DNA of 64,000 nucleotides from Glutamicibacter creatinolyticus (GCF_006094275.1 NZ_CP034412.1:992001-1056000), one strand, 5' to 3'. Shown: positions 47,327-57,473, counted from the stretch's first letter. Numbers and translations are program-made. The notes: generated by a model from the letters alone, not told the origin.

Positions 47327-47479
47327 GCGGCCCGAGGAGGCTTTAGGCGGTGGATCCCGAAGTACTTTTCTGCACCTTCGCCCGTGACGTTCCCGACGCC
47401 CGTGACGTTCCCTACGGCCGCTTCGCCTCCGCCGTACCGAAGCGGAACACCGGCAGGCTGCTGAACAGGGGACAGGGCG

Positions 47480-47854
47480 CTACAGGACGTAGGAGGCGAT
47501 CAGCTTGGACAGGGCCCGCACGTCGACCTTGCCCTTGAACTCCAGGCGGACCTTGCCCAGTCCGCTAAACCACAAATCCAGCTCGGCATCCAGGTCAAGG
47601 GTCCCGGCCGTCTCGACGGAGAACGCCTGAACCTTCGAATAGGGCAGTGAGGTGTAGTCCCGCTTCTTGCCGGTAATGCCCTGGACGTTAAGCGCGATCA
47701 GGCGCTTGTTCGTGAAGGCCACCGAATCGCGCACGCCCTTGAAGGTCGCGAGCAGTTCCTCACCCGGCACCAGCAGCGGCGTGAGTTCCGGGGCCAGATC
47801 GGCCATGTTGCTGGGGCTGAGCTTGAACACCGAGGAGTTGTTGAAATCGATCAT
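47480..47854 (-). CDS. PH-domain (bPH) protein
   Basis: 124 residues: short N-terminal helix, then a bacterial PH-like fold (PGEELLATFKGVRDSVAFTN, KRLIALNVQGITGKKRDY, SLPYSKVQAFSVE, DLDAELDLWFSGLGKVRLEF). It is about the size of the family. The role is unknown; such proteins are often cytosolic oligomers linked to stress. Confidence 0.78.
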   Translation of the reverse strand: MIDFNNSSVFKLSPSNMADLAPELTPLLVPGEELLATFKGVRDSVAFTNKRLIALNVQGITGKKRDYTSLPYSKVQAFSVETAGTLDLDAELDLWFSGLGKVRLEFKGKVDVRALSKLIASYVL

Positions 47855-47860
47855 GGCTTG

Positions 47861-47866
47861 ACTCTA
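47861..47866 (-). promoter_or_regulatory. -10 box of a probable leaderless promoter for the PH-domain gene
   Basis: On the minus strand TAGAGT, 6 nt, then ATG at 47854. Confidence 0.5.
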
Positions 47867-47921
47867 GCCGGAGCGCGGGACATTCAGCTCCCGGGCTGCA
47901 GGCAGCAAACGCTTCGCGGCC

Positions 47922-48554
47922 TCAGCGCTCCGGGAGGCTTCTTCGCCGCCGCTGTCCGTCGAAGGCCAGCGCCGTGAACGCGCCCAACGCGGCCGCGCCG
48001 CCGTGGATATCCCCGCTCACGAGCAACCCCATCACACACAGCAGCCCCAGCGAGCCCGAGGCGCGGGCCACCGGAATGCCGCTGCACGCGCCGCGCACCA
48101 GCAGGGAACCGGCCAGCCCGAACACGAGCACCGAAGAGCCCGCGCCCACCGGCTGCACCAGCCACCCCCACACCTGGGCGCCGATACCCGACACGAGGGC
48201 TATGAGAATCCAGCGGCGCCATCCCCATACCGCTTCGGCCAGCAGCCCGATCCAGAGCAGCGCCGCCAGGTTCCAGATCGCGCCGCTCAGCCAACCGTCC
48301 TGGACCAGCAGCGCGGTCACCAACCGGTAGGGCTGGTGCAGCCATGCGGAAAACCCGTTGCGTTGCCATTCCCCGAGCAGGAACGGTGCCACCGCGAGCT
48401 GCAGCGTGCAGGAGACGCCGATGAGCACGACGGCGCTGAGCGTGGCCACCGGGCGAGAGCGGGGCCGCTGCCTGCTCGTCCGGCTAAACTGCCAGCAGGC
48501 CGACGCGGCGCAAAGCACCACCAGGTAGGGGATCGTCGTGGTGACCCAGGACAT
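47922..48554 (-). CDS. Rhomboid-like membrane protein
   Basis: 210 residues, about six helices. The rhomboid pattern is visible: YRLVTALLVQDGWLSGAIWN (with the Asn of the oxyanion region), GLLAEAVWGWRRWILI, then GAGSSVLVFGLAGSLL as the Ser-loop and DIHGGAAALGA as the His helix. The usual GxSG is altered (GSSV) and the His of the HxxxN motif is missing, so activity is uncertain. AAAGGAGG lies 6 nt before ATG 48554, a near-ideal ribosome binding site. Confidence 0.72.
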   Translation of the reverse strand: MSWVTTTIPYLVVLCAASACWQFSRTSRQRPRSRPVATLSAVVLIGVSCTLQLAVAPFLLGEWQRNGFSAWLHQPYRLVTALLVQDGWLSGAIWNLAALLWIGLLAEAVWGWRRWILIALVSGIGAQVWGWLVQPVGAGSSVLVFGLAGSLLVRGACSGIPVARASGSLGLLCVMGLLVSGDIHGGAAALGAFTALAFDGQRRRRSLPER

Positions 48555-48648
48555 GGATTCCTCCTTTCACCCCTGATCGGCGTGGGGATAACCGGGGTCC
48601 GGCTGCGCCGTGCTGCGGCCCGCAGGGCCGGCGCAACGGGCCGGGTGA

Positions 48649-49167
48649 TCAGTCGGCCAGCTGCGAGGACGCCCGCCAACGGTATACCAGCAGGCCCTCC
48701 TGCGCCGGGCCGGCCACAAAACCGCGGCGGGTCAGCGCCCGAACCGATGCAACATTGGTGGTGTGCACCCGGGCGGTGAGCACTGGCGCCCCGAACACCC
48801 GCGGGATCAGTTCCTGGGCGGCGTGCACCATTGCCCCGCCGATTCCCTGCCCCCAAAACGCCGGAGCCACCCAATAGCCGATTTCCACCTCGTGCCCGCC
48901 CCGGGTGGCGACCAGCAGCCCCGCATCCTGCGGCGGCGAGGCGTGGTTCTGCTTCTGGGCAATGAACCAGCGGCTGGCCCCGGCCTCCTCGACGGCGGTG
49001 CCGGCCAAGGCCCGCCGCGCCCGCTCGGCAACGCGGGCTTCCTCCCAGGGCTGCCCGTCACCCACGAACCGGGTGACCTGCCGGTCGCGGGCCAGGGCGG
49101 AAAAGAAGGGCAGATCCGCAGCGGCAAAAGGGCGCAGGTTCAGCGGCGGGTTTTCGGGCATCGGCAT
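48649..49167 (-). CDS. GNAT-family N-acetyltransferase
   Basis: 172-residue acetyl-CoA-dependent acetyltransferase of the RimJ/RimL-like type. Motif A is IGYWVAPAFWGQGIGGAMVHAA, with the Q/RxxGxG/A pyrophosphate loop (GQGIGG). VHTTNVASVRALTRRGF is motif B. The acceptor is unknown. AGGAAG precedes ATG 49167. Confidence 0.87.
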   Translation of the reverse strand: MPMPENPPLNLRPFAAADLPFFSALARDRQVTRFVGDGQPWEEARVAERARRALAGTAVEEAGASRWFIAQKQNHASPPQDAGLLVATRGGHEVEIGYWVAPAFWGQGIGGAMVHAAQELIPRVFGAPVLTARVHTTNVASVRALTRRGFVAGPAQEGLLVYRWRASSQLAD

Positions 49168-49218
49168 GTCGCACTTCCTGTTGTCCGGTGTTGGTTGGTT
49201 GGTTCGGGGTGAAAACCC

Positions 49219-49257
49219 GATGGCCGCCGCCTTCCGGGCAGGAAAGCGGCGGCCATC
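49219..49257. terminator. terminator between the quinone oxidoreductase and GNAT genes
   Basis: Perfect 12-bp GC-rich repeat (49219-49230 with 49246-49257), 15-nt loop. On the minus strand it follows the oxidoreductase stop region from the other side and sits before the GNAT start. Confidence 0.55.
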
Positions 49258-49278
49258 GGCGGCGGGGTATCTGCCTGC

Positions 49279-50250
49279 CTACGGAATCAGCAGCACCTTG
49301 CCGGTGGTTTTGCGTCCCTCCAGGGCCCGGTGTGCCTCGGCCGCCTCGGCCAGTGGATATTCCTGCCCCACCCGCACATCGATCTTGCCCTCGGCGACCC
49401 AGCCGAACACGTCCCCGAAACGCCAGCCGCGTTCCTGCGGGGTGGTCAGGAAGTCCCCGAGCTTCGGGCGGGTGACGCTGAGCGACCCGCCGGCGTTCAG
49501 CCGCTGCAGGTCCAGCGGCGGCACCTGGCCGCTGGCCCCGCCGAACAGCACCAGGGTGCCGCGCCGGCGCAGCGCCGCCAGGGACATCTCGAAGGTGTCC
49601 TTGCCGATCCCGTCGTACACCGCGTGCACGCCCTGGCCCTCGGTAACCTCCTTGACGGTCTGCGGCACCTGGTCGTAGTCGACCACGTAGTCCGCCCCGG
49701 CGGCCTTGGCCAGGTCCTTCTTCTCCTGGGTGGAGGCGGTGGTGATCACGGTGGCGCCCTTGAGCTTGAGCATCTGGGTCAGCAGCAGCCCCACCCCGCC
49801 GGCCCCGGCGTAGGAAAGGATCACATCCCCCTCACGCACCATGTAGCTCGAATGCATCAGGTAGTGGGCGGTGCAGCCCTGCAGCGGCAGGGCGGCGGCC
49901 AGGCGCAGGTCCACCTTCTCGGGCACCTTGCCCAGCACCTGGGCATCGACCACCGCGTACTGCGCGTACCCGCCGGTGGCCTCGGAGGTCGCGACCCGGT
50001 CCCCGACCTTTAGGTTGCGCACCTCGGAGCCAACCTGTTCGATGGTCCCGGAAATCTCCGAGCCCAGCGCGAACGGGTACTGGACCTGGTAGACGCCCGA
50101 GCGCTGATAGGTTTCGATGAAGTTCACCCCGACCGCGGCGACCTTCACCAGCACTTGGCCCGGCCCGGGGGAGGGGATCGGTTCCTCCACCAGCTCCAGC
50201 ACCTCGGGGCCCCCGGCCTTGGCGGCCACGATCTTCTGCTGCTTGCTCAT
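49279..50250 (-). CDS. NADPH:quinone oxidoreductase
   Basis: 323-residue zinc-free MDR enzyme of the Qor type: GSEISGTIEQVGSEVRNLKV near residue 65, the NADPH loop SYAGAGGVGLLLTQMLKLKG (about residue 145) and no structural-zinc cysteines. It reduces quinones by one or two electrons with NADPH. AAGGGGA precedes ATG 50250. It is divergent from argC, which has its own regulated promoter. Confidence 0.9.
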   Translation of the reverse strand: MSKQQKIVAAKAGGPEVLELVEEPIPSPGPGQVLVKVAAVGVNFIETYQRSGVYQVQYPFALGSEISGTIEQVGSEVRNLKVGDRVATSEATGGYAQYAVVDAQVLGKVPEKVDLRLAAALPLQGCTAHYLMHSSYMVREGDVILSYAGAGGVGLLLTQMLKLKGATVITTASTQEKKDLAKAAGADYVVDYDQVPQTVKEVTEGQGVHAVYDGIGKDTFEMSLAALRRRGTLVLFGGASGQVPPLDLQRLNAGGSLSVTRPKLGDFLTTPQERGWRFGDVFGWVAEGKIDVRVGQEYPLAEAAEAHRALEGRKTTGKVLLIP

Positions 50251-50427
50251 GCGTGCATCATCCCCTTGGTCATTCGGTGCAATCCTGATTGTTCAACTTC
50301 GGCCCACCGCGCTCGCCGGGTCCGCGCCGGAGCGGGGCAGCGGGTGCGGGGCCGCTACTGCCAGTCTAGGACCGCCGCGGCCCGGGGGCGCGAAGAGATG
50401 ACGACAAAGTTCAGCCCGCGCAATCTA

Positions 50428-50467
50428 TGAATAAATATTAGGTTTCATGCATATCCAGCGGTAGAGT
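50428..50467 (+). promoter_or_regulatory. argC promoter and candidate ArgR operator
   Basis: TGAATAAATATTAG (50428-50441) resembles an ARG box (TGAATwwwwATTCA). ATGCATA follows at 50447-50453 and the -10 TAGAGT at 50462-50467. TAGAGT is 6 nt before ATG 50474, so the argC mRNA may be leaderless. The order TGAAT-N14-ATGCATA-N8-TAGAGT is repeated exactly upstream of argH (58146-58185). Confidence 0.65.
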
Positions 50468-50473
50468 TGCCAC

Positions 50474-51505
50474 ATGACGTTTTCAGTAGCTGTCTCGGGC
50501 GCCAGCGGCTATGCCGGTGGCGAAGTACTTCGCCTGCTGGCCAACCACCCGCAGGTCACTATCGGAGCGGTCACCGCCCACTCCCAGGCCGGAAGCCGGC
50601 TGGGCTCCATCGCCCCGCACCTGCATGCGCTGGCGGAGAAGGTGCTGGTCCAGACCACCGTTGAGAACCTAGCCGGGCACGACGTGGTGTTCCTGGCCCT
50701 GCCGCACGGGGCCAGCGCCGAGATCGCCGCCCAGCTGCCCCAGGACACGCTGGTGATCGACGCCGGCGCCGACCACCGGCTGGCCTCCGCCGAGGCCTGG
50801 GCCAAGTTCTACGGGGAAGGCTATGCCGGACACTGGCCCTACGGGCTGCCCGAGCTGCCCGGACACCGCGAGGCGCTGCGCTCCGCCAAGCGCATCGCCG
50901 TGCCCGGCTGCTATCCCACCGGCGCCCAGCTGGCCCTGGCCCCGGGCTACTCGGCCGGGCTGCTCGAACCGCAGGACGTGGTGATCGTCTCGGCCTCCGG
51001 GGTCTCGGGGGCCGGCAAATCCGTCAAGCCGCACCTGCTGGGCAGCGAAACCATGGGCTCGATGAGCCCCTACGGCGTGGGCGGCGGGCACCGCCACACC
51101 CCGGAGATCGAACAGGGCCTGTCCCGGGTGGCCGGCGAGCCGGTCAGCGTCTCCTTCACCCCCACCCTGGCCCCGATGCCGCGCGGCATCCTGACCACCG
51201 CCACCGCCCGGGTCAAGCCCGGCACCAGCCAGGACCAGCTGCGCGCCGCCTGGCAGCGCGCCTACGCCGCCGAACCCTTCGTCACCCTGCTGCCCGAGGG
51301 CCAGTGGCCGGCCACCGGCAACGTGACCGGCAGCAACCAGGTGCACCTGCAGCTGGCGTTCGACGAGCACGCCGGGCGGGTGATCGTCTGCGCGGCGATC
51401 GACAACCTGACCAAGGGCACCGCCGGCGGCGCCGTGCAGTCGATGAACATCGCCCTGGGGCTGGCGGAAACCACCGGGCTGACCGGGCAGGGGATCGCCC
51501 CGTGA
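50474..51505 (+). CDS. argC: N-acetyl-gamma-glutamyl-phosphate reductase
   Basis: Third step of arginine synthesis: NADPH reduction of N-acetylglutamyl phosphate. 343 residues with the nucleotide loop [14 protein letters not shown] (residues 8-21) and the catalytic Cys in [12 protein letters not shown] (about residue 146). First gene of argC-J-B-D-F-R, all on the plus strand and closely spaced. Confidence 0.96.
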   Translation: MTFSVAVSGASGYAGGEVLRLLANHPQVTIGAVTAHSQAGSRLGSIAPHLHALAEKVLVQTTVENLAGHDVVFLALPHGASAEIAAQLPQDTLVIDAGADHRLASAEAWAKFYGEGYAGHWPYGLPELPGHREALRSAKRIAVPGCYPTGAQLALAPGYSAGLLEPQDVVIVSASGVSGAGKSVKPHLLGSETMGSMSPYGVGGGHRHTPEIEQGLSRVAGEPVSVSFTPTLAPMPRGILTTATARVKPGTSQDQLRAAWQRAYAAEPFVTLLPEGQWPATGNVTGSNQVHLQLAFDEHAGRVIVCAAIDNLTKGTAGGAVQSMNIALGLAETTGLTGQGIAP

Positions 51506-51552
51506 ACCCGCAGCACGATCCAGCGAACCACCCACAGAGGAACGGTGCCACA

Positions 51553-52752
51553 ATGAGCCAGACCCAGAACCCGGATAACCAGGACCCCGGACCCACCGGG
51601 ATCACCGCCCCCCGGGGCTTTGCCGCCGCCGGGGTGCCGGCCGGGCTGAAGTCCACCGGCGCCAACGACGTGGTGGTGGTGCGCAACCTCGGCCCGAGCC
51701 GCGCCGCGGCCGCGGTGTTCACCTCCAACCGGGTGGCCGCCGCCCCGGTGCTCTACTCGCGCCAGGTGATCGGCGACGGGCGGGCCGACGCGGTCGTGCT
51801 GAACTCCGGCGGGGCCAACGCCTGCACCGGCGCCGAGGGCTTTGCCAACACCCACCGCACGGCCGAATACGCGGCCGGGCTGCTGGGGATCTCCGCGGCC
51901 GACGTGCTGGTGGCCTCCACCGGGCTGATCGGCATGCAGCTGCCGATGGACAAGCTGCTGCCCGGCGTGCAGCGCGCCGTCGACGCCCTGGACACCACCG
52001 CCGAGGCCGGGCTGGCCGCCGCCACCGGCATCATGACCACCGACACCGTGCCCAAGCAGGCGGTGCGCCGCGGCGCCGGGTACACGATCGGCGGGATCGC
52101 CAAGGGCGCGGGCATGCTCGCCCCGGGCCTGGCCACCATGCTGGTGGTGCTCACCACCGACGCCCAGCTGCCGGCCGCGCAGCTGGACGCGGCGCTGCGC
52201 GCGGCCACCGCCGCCAGCTTCGACCGGGCGGACTCCGATGGGTGCATGTCCACCAACGACACCGTCGCCCTGCTGGCCTCCGGCGCCTCGGGCGAAACCC
52301 CGGACACCGGCGAATTCACCGCGCTGCTCACCGAACTGTGCCAGGAGCTGGCCCGGGCGCTGATCGACGACGCGGAGGGCGCCGAGCACACCATCGAGGT
52401 GCGCACCGTCAACGCCGCCAGCGAGGCCGACGCGCTGGAGGTCTCCCGCGCCGTGTCCCGCTCAAACCTGGTCAAGACCGCGATCTTCGGCCGCGACCCG
52501 AACTGGGGCCGGGTGCTCTCCGAGGTCGGCACCACCGCCGCCGCCTTCGAACCCGATCAGCTGAACGTGTCGATCAACGGGGTCATGGTGTGCCGGGCCG
52601 GGTCGGTGGGCGAGGACCGCGACCTGGTGGACCTTGAGCAGCGCCAGGTGCTGATCGAGATCGACCTGAACGCCGGCACCGAGCAGGCCGCGATCCTGAC
52701 CAACGACCTCACCCACGCCTACGTGCACGAGAACTCCGCCTACTCCAGCTAG
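51553..52752 (+). CDS. argJ: Bifunctional glutamate N-acetyltransferase/ornithine acetyltransferase
   Basis: Recycles the acetyl group in the cyclic arginine pathway. 399 residues from ATG 51553 with AGAGGAA upstream. Self-processing occurs at the Ala-Thr pair in [16 protein letters not shown], the KGxxMxxP...AT motif. An in-frame GTG at 51502 overlaps the argC stop and would add 17 residues absent from other ArgJ proteins. The presence of argJ means no separate argE or argA is needed. Confidence 0.95.
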   Translation: MSQTQNPDNQDPGPTGITAPRGFAAAGVPAGLKSTGANDVVVVRNLGPSRAAAAVFTSNRVAAAPVLYSRQVIGDGRADAVVLNSGGANACTGAEGFANTHRTAEYAAGLLGISAADVLVASTGLIGMQLPMDKLLPGVQRAVDALDTTAEAGLAAATGIMTTDTVPKQAVRRGAGYTIGGIAKGAGMLAPGLATMLVVLTTDAQLPAAQLDAALRAATAASFDRADSDGCMSTNDTVALLASGASGETPDTGEFTALLTELCQELARALIDDAEGAEHTIEVRTVNAASEADALEVSRAVSRSNLVKTAIFGRDPNWGRVLSEVGTTAAAFEPDQLNVSINGVMVCRAGSVGEDRDLVDLEQRQVLIEIDLNAGTEQAAILTNDLTHAYVHENSAYSS

Positions 52753-52765
52753 GAACCGCCCACCC

Positions 52766-53758
52766 ATGTCAAGCACCCAGCAACCCAGCCCCAGCAAAAC
52801 CGGCGAGCAGCCGGGCACCGGCCGGCCGGCGTCCCCGCCCATGCCGGAGCCGACCGGCATGGACCTGGCCCAGCGCAAGGCCGAGGCGCTGATCGAGGCG
52901 CTGCCCTGGATCCAGCGCTTCGCCGGGACCACCATGGTCATCAAGTACGGCGGCAACGCCATGGTCAACGATGGCCTGCGCCGCGCGTTCGCCGAGGACA
53001 TCGTGTTCCTGCGCCACGCCGGGATCAACCCGGTGGTGGTGCACGGCGGCGGCCCGCAGATCAACGCGATGCTGGACAAGCTGGGCATCGAATCCGAATT
53101 CCGCGGCGGACTGCGGGTGACCACCCCCCAGGCCATGGACGTGGTGCGCATGGTGCTCACCGGCCAGGTGCAGCGCGACCTGATCGGGCTGATCAACTCC
53201 CACGGGCCCTACGCGGTGGGCCTGTCCGGGGAGGACGGGGCCACCCTGCAGGCGGTGCGCGCCGGCACCACCGTGGACGGCATCGAGGTGGACCTGGGCC
53301 TGGTCGGTGAGGTCACCGCGGTGCGCACCGACCAGATCGACAACCTGCTGGCCGCGCAGATGATCCCGGTGCTCTCCACCGTCGCCCCGGAAGTGGGGGC
53401 CGACGGGGAGCCGACCGGGGCGGTGCTGAACGTGAACGCGGACACCGCCGCCGCGGCGCTGGCCGCCGCCCTGGGGGCCAGCAAGCTGGTGATCCTCACC
53501 GACGTTGAGGGCCTGTACGCGGCCTGGCCGGACAAGTCCTCGCTGATCTCCTCGCTGACCAACGATGAGCTGCGCCGGATGCTGCCGTCCCTGGTCTCCG
53601 GGATGATCCCGAAGATGCGCGCCTGCCTGGCCGCGGTGGACGCCGGGGTCTCCCGCGCCCACATCGTCGACGGGCGCCAACCCCATTCGATGTTGCTTGA
53701 AGTGTTCACCACCGCCGGGGTCGGAACCCAGGTGGTGCCCGGAAAGGACGAGAAATGA
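52766..53758 (+). CDS. argB: Acetylglutamate kinase
   Basis: Phosphorylates N-acetylglutamate; the arginine-feedback step in cyclic pathways. 330 residues: an unusual ~30-residue Ser/Pro-rich N-terminus, then the amino-acid kinase fold with [19 protein letters not shown] and [16 protein letters not shown]. The helix before the core ([19 protein letters not shown]) matches the N-terminal arginine-sensing helix of hexameric kinases. Its stop overlaps argD (ATGA). Confidence 0.96.
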   Translation: MSSTQQPSPSKTGEQPGTGRPASPPMPEPTGMDLAQRKAEALIEALPWIQRFAGTTMVIKYGGNAMVNDGLRRAFAEDIVFLRHAGINPVVVHGGGPQINAMLDKLGIESEFRGGLRVTTPQAMDVVRMVLTGQVQRDLIGLINSHGPYAVGLSGEDGATLQAVRAGTTVDGIEVDLGLVGEVTAVRTDQIDNLLAAQMIPVLSTVAPEVGADGEPTGAVLNVNADTAAAALAAALGASKLVILTDVEGLYAAWPDKSSLISSLTNDELRRMLPSLVSGMIPKMRACLAAVDAGVSRAHIVDGRQPHSMLLEVFTTAGVGTQVVPGKDEK

Positions 53759-55008
53759 CCTCCCACCCCCATCAACCCGACGCGCTGGCCGCCCTGGGCG
53801 CACTGACCTCCACCGCGCTGACCGAACGCTACTCCTCGGCCCTGCTGGGGGTGTTCGGCACCCCGCAGCGGGTGCTGGTGCGCGGCGCCGGCTGCCACGT
53901 CTGGGACGCCGACGGCCGCCAGTACCTGGACCTGCTGGGCGGGATCGCGGTCAACACGCTGGGCCACGCCCACCCGCTGCTGAACTCGGTGATCTCCTCC
54001 CAGCTGGCCACCCTGGGGCACATCTCCAACTTCTTCACCTCCCCGGCCCAGGTCGCGCTGGCCGAAAAGCTGCTGGAAATCTCCGGCGCCCCGGGCGGTT
54101 CGAAGGTGTTCTTCGCCAACTCCGGCACCGAGGCGAACGAGGCGGCCCTGAAACTGGCCCGGCGCAACGCCGGCACCGCCCAGGCGCCGCGCACCAAGGT
54201 GATCGCCCTGGAAAACGCGTTCCACGGCCGCAGCCTCGGCGCGCTGTCGCTGACCTGGAAGCAGGCGTACCGCGAACCGTTCGAACCGCTGCCGGGCAAC
54301 GTGCAGTGGGTGCCGGCCGGGGACATCGAGGCGCTGCGCGCGGCGGTGGACGAAACCGTGCAGGCCGTGTTCATCGAGCCGATCCAGGGCGAGGCCGGGG
54401 TGCGCGAACTGGACCACGAGTACCTGCGCGCCGCCCGGGCCATCACCCACCAGGCCGGGGCGCTGCTGGTGTTCGACGAGGTGCAGTCCGGCATGGGCCG
54501 CACCGGCCAGTACTTCGCCTCCGCCCCGGTGCTGCCCGATGCGATGACCCTGGCCAAGGGGCTGGGCGGCGGGCTGCCGATCGGGGCGATGATCGCGTTC
54601 GGGCACAAGGCCGCGGACCTGCTGCGCCCGGGGGACCACGGCACCACGTTCGGCGGCAACCCGGTGGCCACCGCCGCCGCCCTGGCCACCATCCACGTGA
54701 TCGACAAGGACGAGCTGCTGGGCCACGTGGCCGAAACCGGGGAATGGCTGCGCGCACAGCTGCAGGGCATCGGCGGGATCAGCGCCGTGCGCGGGCGCGG
54801 GCTGCTGCTGGCGTTCGACCTGGACAAGCCCATCGCCGCCGCGCTGGTGCCCGCCGCCCTGGACGCCGGGTTCATCATCAACACCACCGGGCCGGCCACC
54901 ATCCGCCTGGCCCCGCCGCTGGTCATCACCCGCGACCAGCTGTCCACCTTCATCGCCAAGCTGCCGGCCCTGATCGGCCAGGCACTGCTGACCCACAAGG
55001 AGAACTAG
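53755..55008 (+). CDS. argD: Acetylornithine aminotransferase
   Basis: PLP class III aminotransferase (417 aa) converting N-acetylglutamate semialdehyde to N-acetylornithine. Visible motifs are [31 protein letters not shown] and the PLP lysine in [14 protein letters not shown] (about residue 267). Its start overlaps the argB stop by 4 nt. Confidence 0.95.
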   Translation: MTSHPHQPDALAALGALTSTALTERYSSALLGVFGTPQRVLVRGAGCHVWDADGRQYLDLLGGIAVNTLGHAHPLLNSVISSQLATLGHISNFFTSPAQVALAEKLLEISGAPGGSKVFFANSGTEANEAALKLARRNAGTAQAPRTKVIALENAFHGRSLGALSLTWKQAYREPFEPLPGNVQWVPAGDIEALRAAVDETVQAVFIEPIQGEAGVRELDHEYLRAARAITHQAGALLVFDEVQSGMGRTGQYFASAPVLPDAMTLAKGLGGGLPIGAMIAFGHKAADLLRPGDHGTTFGGNPVATAAALATIHVIDKDELLGHVAETGEWLRAQLQGIGGISAVRGRGLLLAFDLDKPIAAALVPAALDAGFIINTTGPATIRLAPPLVITRDQLSTFIAKLPALIGQALLTHKEN

Positions 55009-55011
55009 CCC

Positions 55012-55971
55012 ATGGCAACAACCCGCCACTTCCTGACCGACCTGGACCTCTCACCGGCCGAACAGCGCGAGGTGCTGGATTTGGCGCAGGCGATGAAGGC
55101 CGACCCCTACGGCTACACCCCGTACGCCGGCCCGCAAACCGTGGCGGTGTTCTTCGACAAGACCTCCACCCGCACCCGGGTCTCCTTCCACGCCGGCATC
55201 GCCGAACTGGGCGGCTCCCCGCTGATCATCAACTCCGCCGAATCCCAGCTGGGGCACAAGGAGTCCATCGCCGACTCGGCCAAGGTCCTGGAGCGCATGG
55301 TCTCCACCATCGTCTGGCGCACCTACGCCCAGGCCGGGCTTGAGCAGATGGCGCAGAACTGCGCGGTGCCGGTCATCAACGCCCTGTCCGACGACTACCA
55401 CCCCTGCCAGCTGCTGGCAGACCTGCTCACCGTGCGCGAGCACAAGGGCGAGCTGGCCGGGTTGAGCCTGGCCTACCTGGGCGACGCGGCGAACAACATG
55501 GCCAACTCCTACCTGCTGGCCGGGGTCAACGCCGGCATGCACGTGCGCATCGCCGGGCCCGAGGGCTACCTGCCGGCCGAGCCGATCGTCGCCGCCGCCC
55601 GCCAGCGCGCGGAGGCCACCGGCGGCTCGGTCACCATCACCACCGACGCCGCGGCCGCCCTGGCCGGCGCCGACGTGGTCGCCACCGACACCTGGATCTC
55701 CATGGGCCAGGAGGATGAGAAGGAGGCGCGCCTGGGCCTGTTCCGCGACTATGCGCTGAGCACCGAGGCGATGGCCCACGCCAAGGACGACGCGATCGTG
55801 CTGCACTGCCTGCCGGCCTACCGCGGCTACGAGATCGCCGCGGAGGTCATCGACGGGCCGCAGTCCGTGGTGTTCGACGAGGCCGAGAACCGGGTCCACG
55901 CCCAAAAGGCCATCATGGCCTGGCTGCTGCACGCCTCCGGGCTGGCCGCCAGCGTGCGGGAAGCGAAGTAG
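55012..55971 (+). CDS. argF: Ornithine carbamoyltransferase
   Basis: Makes citrulline from ornithine and carbamoyl phosphate. 319 residues with the carbamoyl-phosphate loop FFDKTSTRTRVSF (STRTR), the HPCQLLADLLT segment and the ornithine-site HCLPAYRG. It begins 3 nt after argD and ends 1 nt before argR. Confidence 0.96.
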   Translation: MATTRHFLTDLDLSPAEQREVLDLAQAMKADPYGYTPYAGPQTVAVFFDKTSTRTRVSFHAGIAELGGSPLIINSAESQLGHKESIADSAKVLERMVSTIVWRTYAQAGLEQMAQNCAVPVINALSDDYHPCQLLADLLTVREHKGELAGLSLAYLGDAANNMANSYLLAGVNAGMHVRIAGPEGYLPAEPIVAAARQRAEATGGSVTITTDAAAALAGADVVATDTWISMGQEDEKEARLGLFRDYALSTEAMAHAKDDAIVLHCLPAYRGYEIAAEVIDGPQSVVFDEAENRVHAQKAIMAWLLHASGLAASVREAK

Positions 55972-55972
55972 C

Positions 55973-56476
55973 ATGGCTGCCCAACCCAGCACCAAGACCG
56001 CCCGCCAGGCGCGCATCCGCACCTTCCTGGGCAACCACTCGGTCAAGTCCCAGGCCGAACTGCTCGCCCTGCTCAAGGACGACGGGCTGGAAGTCACCCA
56101 GGCCACCCTCTCCCGGGACCTGGTGGAAATCGGCGCCGTGCGCATCCGGGACACCTCCGGGCAGCTGATCTACGCGGTGCGCCAGGAAGGCGGGGACCGC
56201 TCCCCGCAATCCGCGCTCACCCAGGAGGTGCTCGACGCCCGGCTGTCCAAGATCTGCCAGGAGCAGCTGGTCACCGCGGAAGCCAGCGGCAACATCGTCG
56301 TGCTGCGCACCCCGCCGGGGGCTGCGAACCTGCTGGCACTGGCCATCGACCACTCGCAGATCCCCGCGATCCTGGGCTGCATCGCCGGTGATGACACCAT
56401 CATGGTGATCACCCGTTCGCCCGATGGCGGCGCCGAGGTCGCCAGCCGCTTCCTGCAGCTGGCCGACACCAACTAG
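55973..56476 (+). CDS. argR: Arginine repressor ArgR
   Basis: 167-residue arginine-dependent regulator. The N-terminal winged helix (SQAELLALLKDDGLEVTQAT, then LSRDLVEIGAVRI) binds ARG boxes; the C-terminal hexamerisation/arginine domain ends IAGDDTIMVITRSPDGG. It sits in its own regulon, 1 nt after argF. Candidate operators are seen at argC and argH. Confidence 0.95.
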   Translation: MAAQPSTKTARQARIRTFLGNHSVKSQAELLALLKDDGLEVTQATLSRDLVEIGAVRIRDTSGQLIYAVRQEGGDRSPQSALTQEVLDARLSKICQEQLVTAEASGNIVVLRTPPGAANLLALAIDHSQIPAILGCIAGDDTIMVITRSPDGGAEVASRFLQLADTN

Positions 56477-56538
56477 CACCGTTCTGCCCGCACTCGATCC
56501 GGGTTTGGCCCGCAGGGCGGGTCCCGGGGTGGGGTGTG

Positions 56539-56569
56539 GTGGGCCAGCCACCGGTGGTGGCTGGCCCAC
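56539..56569 (+). terminator. terminator of the argCJBDFR operon
   Basis: Perfect 14-bp repeat (56539-56552 with 56556-56569) with a 3-nt loop, 62 nt after the argR stop; followed by TGGTGTTTCC. Confidence 0.72.
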
Positions 56570-56857
56570 TGGTGTTTCCGGCCGGTGTTTCCCGGTGGCT
56601 GTTTCCCGCCGGTGGTCCCCGAAAGAATTTTGGGGTTCGTGGGTTATCCCCATCCAAAAACCGGCCCCGGGCCAGACGAACCCGCCAAAGCCAGACGGCC
56701 CGCCACCGGATGCCACCAAACGCAACAGCAGTCGTCGTCGGCGGTCGAGGACCGGGCCGGGTCCTGGGCAGGACCCGCCAGCGGCCACCCCACCTAAAGC
56801 AGCCGACAGCTAACTTTTGCTGCAGTGCTTCGCAAGGTTGATTCCCGGAGCAAACAC

Positions 56858-56896
56858 GACGGCGGTGTGCTGCAGTCGATGCAGTACACCGCCGTC
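56858..56896 (-). terminator. terminator of the macro-domain gene
   Basis: Perfect 11-bp repeat (56858-56868 with 56886-56896); outer GCAAGG/CCTTGC arms (56832-56837 with 56898-56903) enclose it. Read on the minus strand it is followed by GTGTTTGCTCC. Confidence 0.6.
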
Positions 56897-56921
56897 GCCT
56901 TGCCCAACGACAAGCTGCAGG

Positions 56922-57473
56922 CTAGGCAGCCAGCTCTTCGATGCTTTCCATTCCAAAGGCATCTTCAAAGGCCTTCTGCACTTGATCGGTGTGGGAGACC
57001 AGAATGATCCGGTGAATGGAAGTGACGTGCTTGTTGGTCTCAACCCAGTCGCCGATGGCCTTGGCAGCAATTTCGGCCACTTGCTGTGCGGGCCAGCCGA
57101 AGGCCCCAGCACCAATGGCGGGGAATGCGACGGAATGAGCATCATGGCGAGTAGCCACGTATAGCGAGTTGGTGAAGCAATCAGAGAGGATCTTCGGGTT
57201 CGCCTTGCCCAGATTCAGGTTGGGTGCCGCGGTGTGAATGACCCACCGCGCATCCAGTTTTCCGGCCTTGGTCGCGACCGCAATACCTGAGGGAATGCCA
57301 TCGGGGTACTGGTTCTTGCGCACTGCACGGCACGCCGCCAGGAGCTCAGGGCCGGCGGCCTCGTGGATGGCGCCATCAACACCACCGCCGCCGAGCAGTG
57401 ACGGGTTGGCAGCATTCACCAAAGCCTCAGCCCCGACTCGCGTGATATCCCCGCGTACGAGTTGGATTTCCAT
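56922..57473 (-). CDS. Macro-domain protein, O-acetyl-ADP-ribose deacetylase type
   Basis: 183 residues from ATG 57473, with GGAGG 8 nt upstream. Macro-domain motifs: VNAANPSLLGGGGVDGAIHEAAG (residues ~18-40), IPSGIAVATKAGKL, and AFPAIGAGAFGWP. This is the MacroD/YmdB group that removes acetyl or ADP-ribosyl groups. It separates argR from argH and is probably involved in ADP-ribose turnover, not arginine synthesis. Confidence 0.88.
   Translation of the reverse strand: MEIQLVRGDITRVGAEALVNAANPSLLGGGGVDGAIHEAAGPELLAACRAVRKNQYPDGIPSGIAVATKAGKLDARWVIHTAAPNLNLGKANPKILSDCFTNSLYVATRHDAHSVAFPAIGAGAFGWPAQQVAEIAAKAIGDWVETNKHVTSIHRIILVSHTDQVQKAFEDAFGMESIEELAA

Larger units (their letters stand above)
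56477..56921. other. non-coding region after argR
   Basis: No supported gene. It holds the argR terminator (56539-56569), a run of imperfect repeats of the type GGTG(G/T)TGTTTCCC around 56570-56620, and the terminator of the macro-domain gene (56858-56896). The repeats are too diverged to be a CRISPR. Confidence 0.5.

Noticed and set aside
47350-47538. Short plus-strand frame and a repeated CCGTGACGTTCCC between the phosphoribosyltransferase and PH-domain genes
   Set aside because: No start signals, and the frame runs into the PH-domain gene on the other strand; a two-copy 13-mer is not enough to call a repeat element.
53209-55029. 606-codon minus-strand frame opposite argB/argD
   Set aside because: Shadow frame; low-complexity Gly/His/Gln composition.
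56570-56625. Possible CRISPR-like repeats
   Set aside because: Units are short, unequal and diverged, without regular spacers or cas genes; better described as imperfect local repeats.
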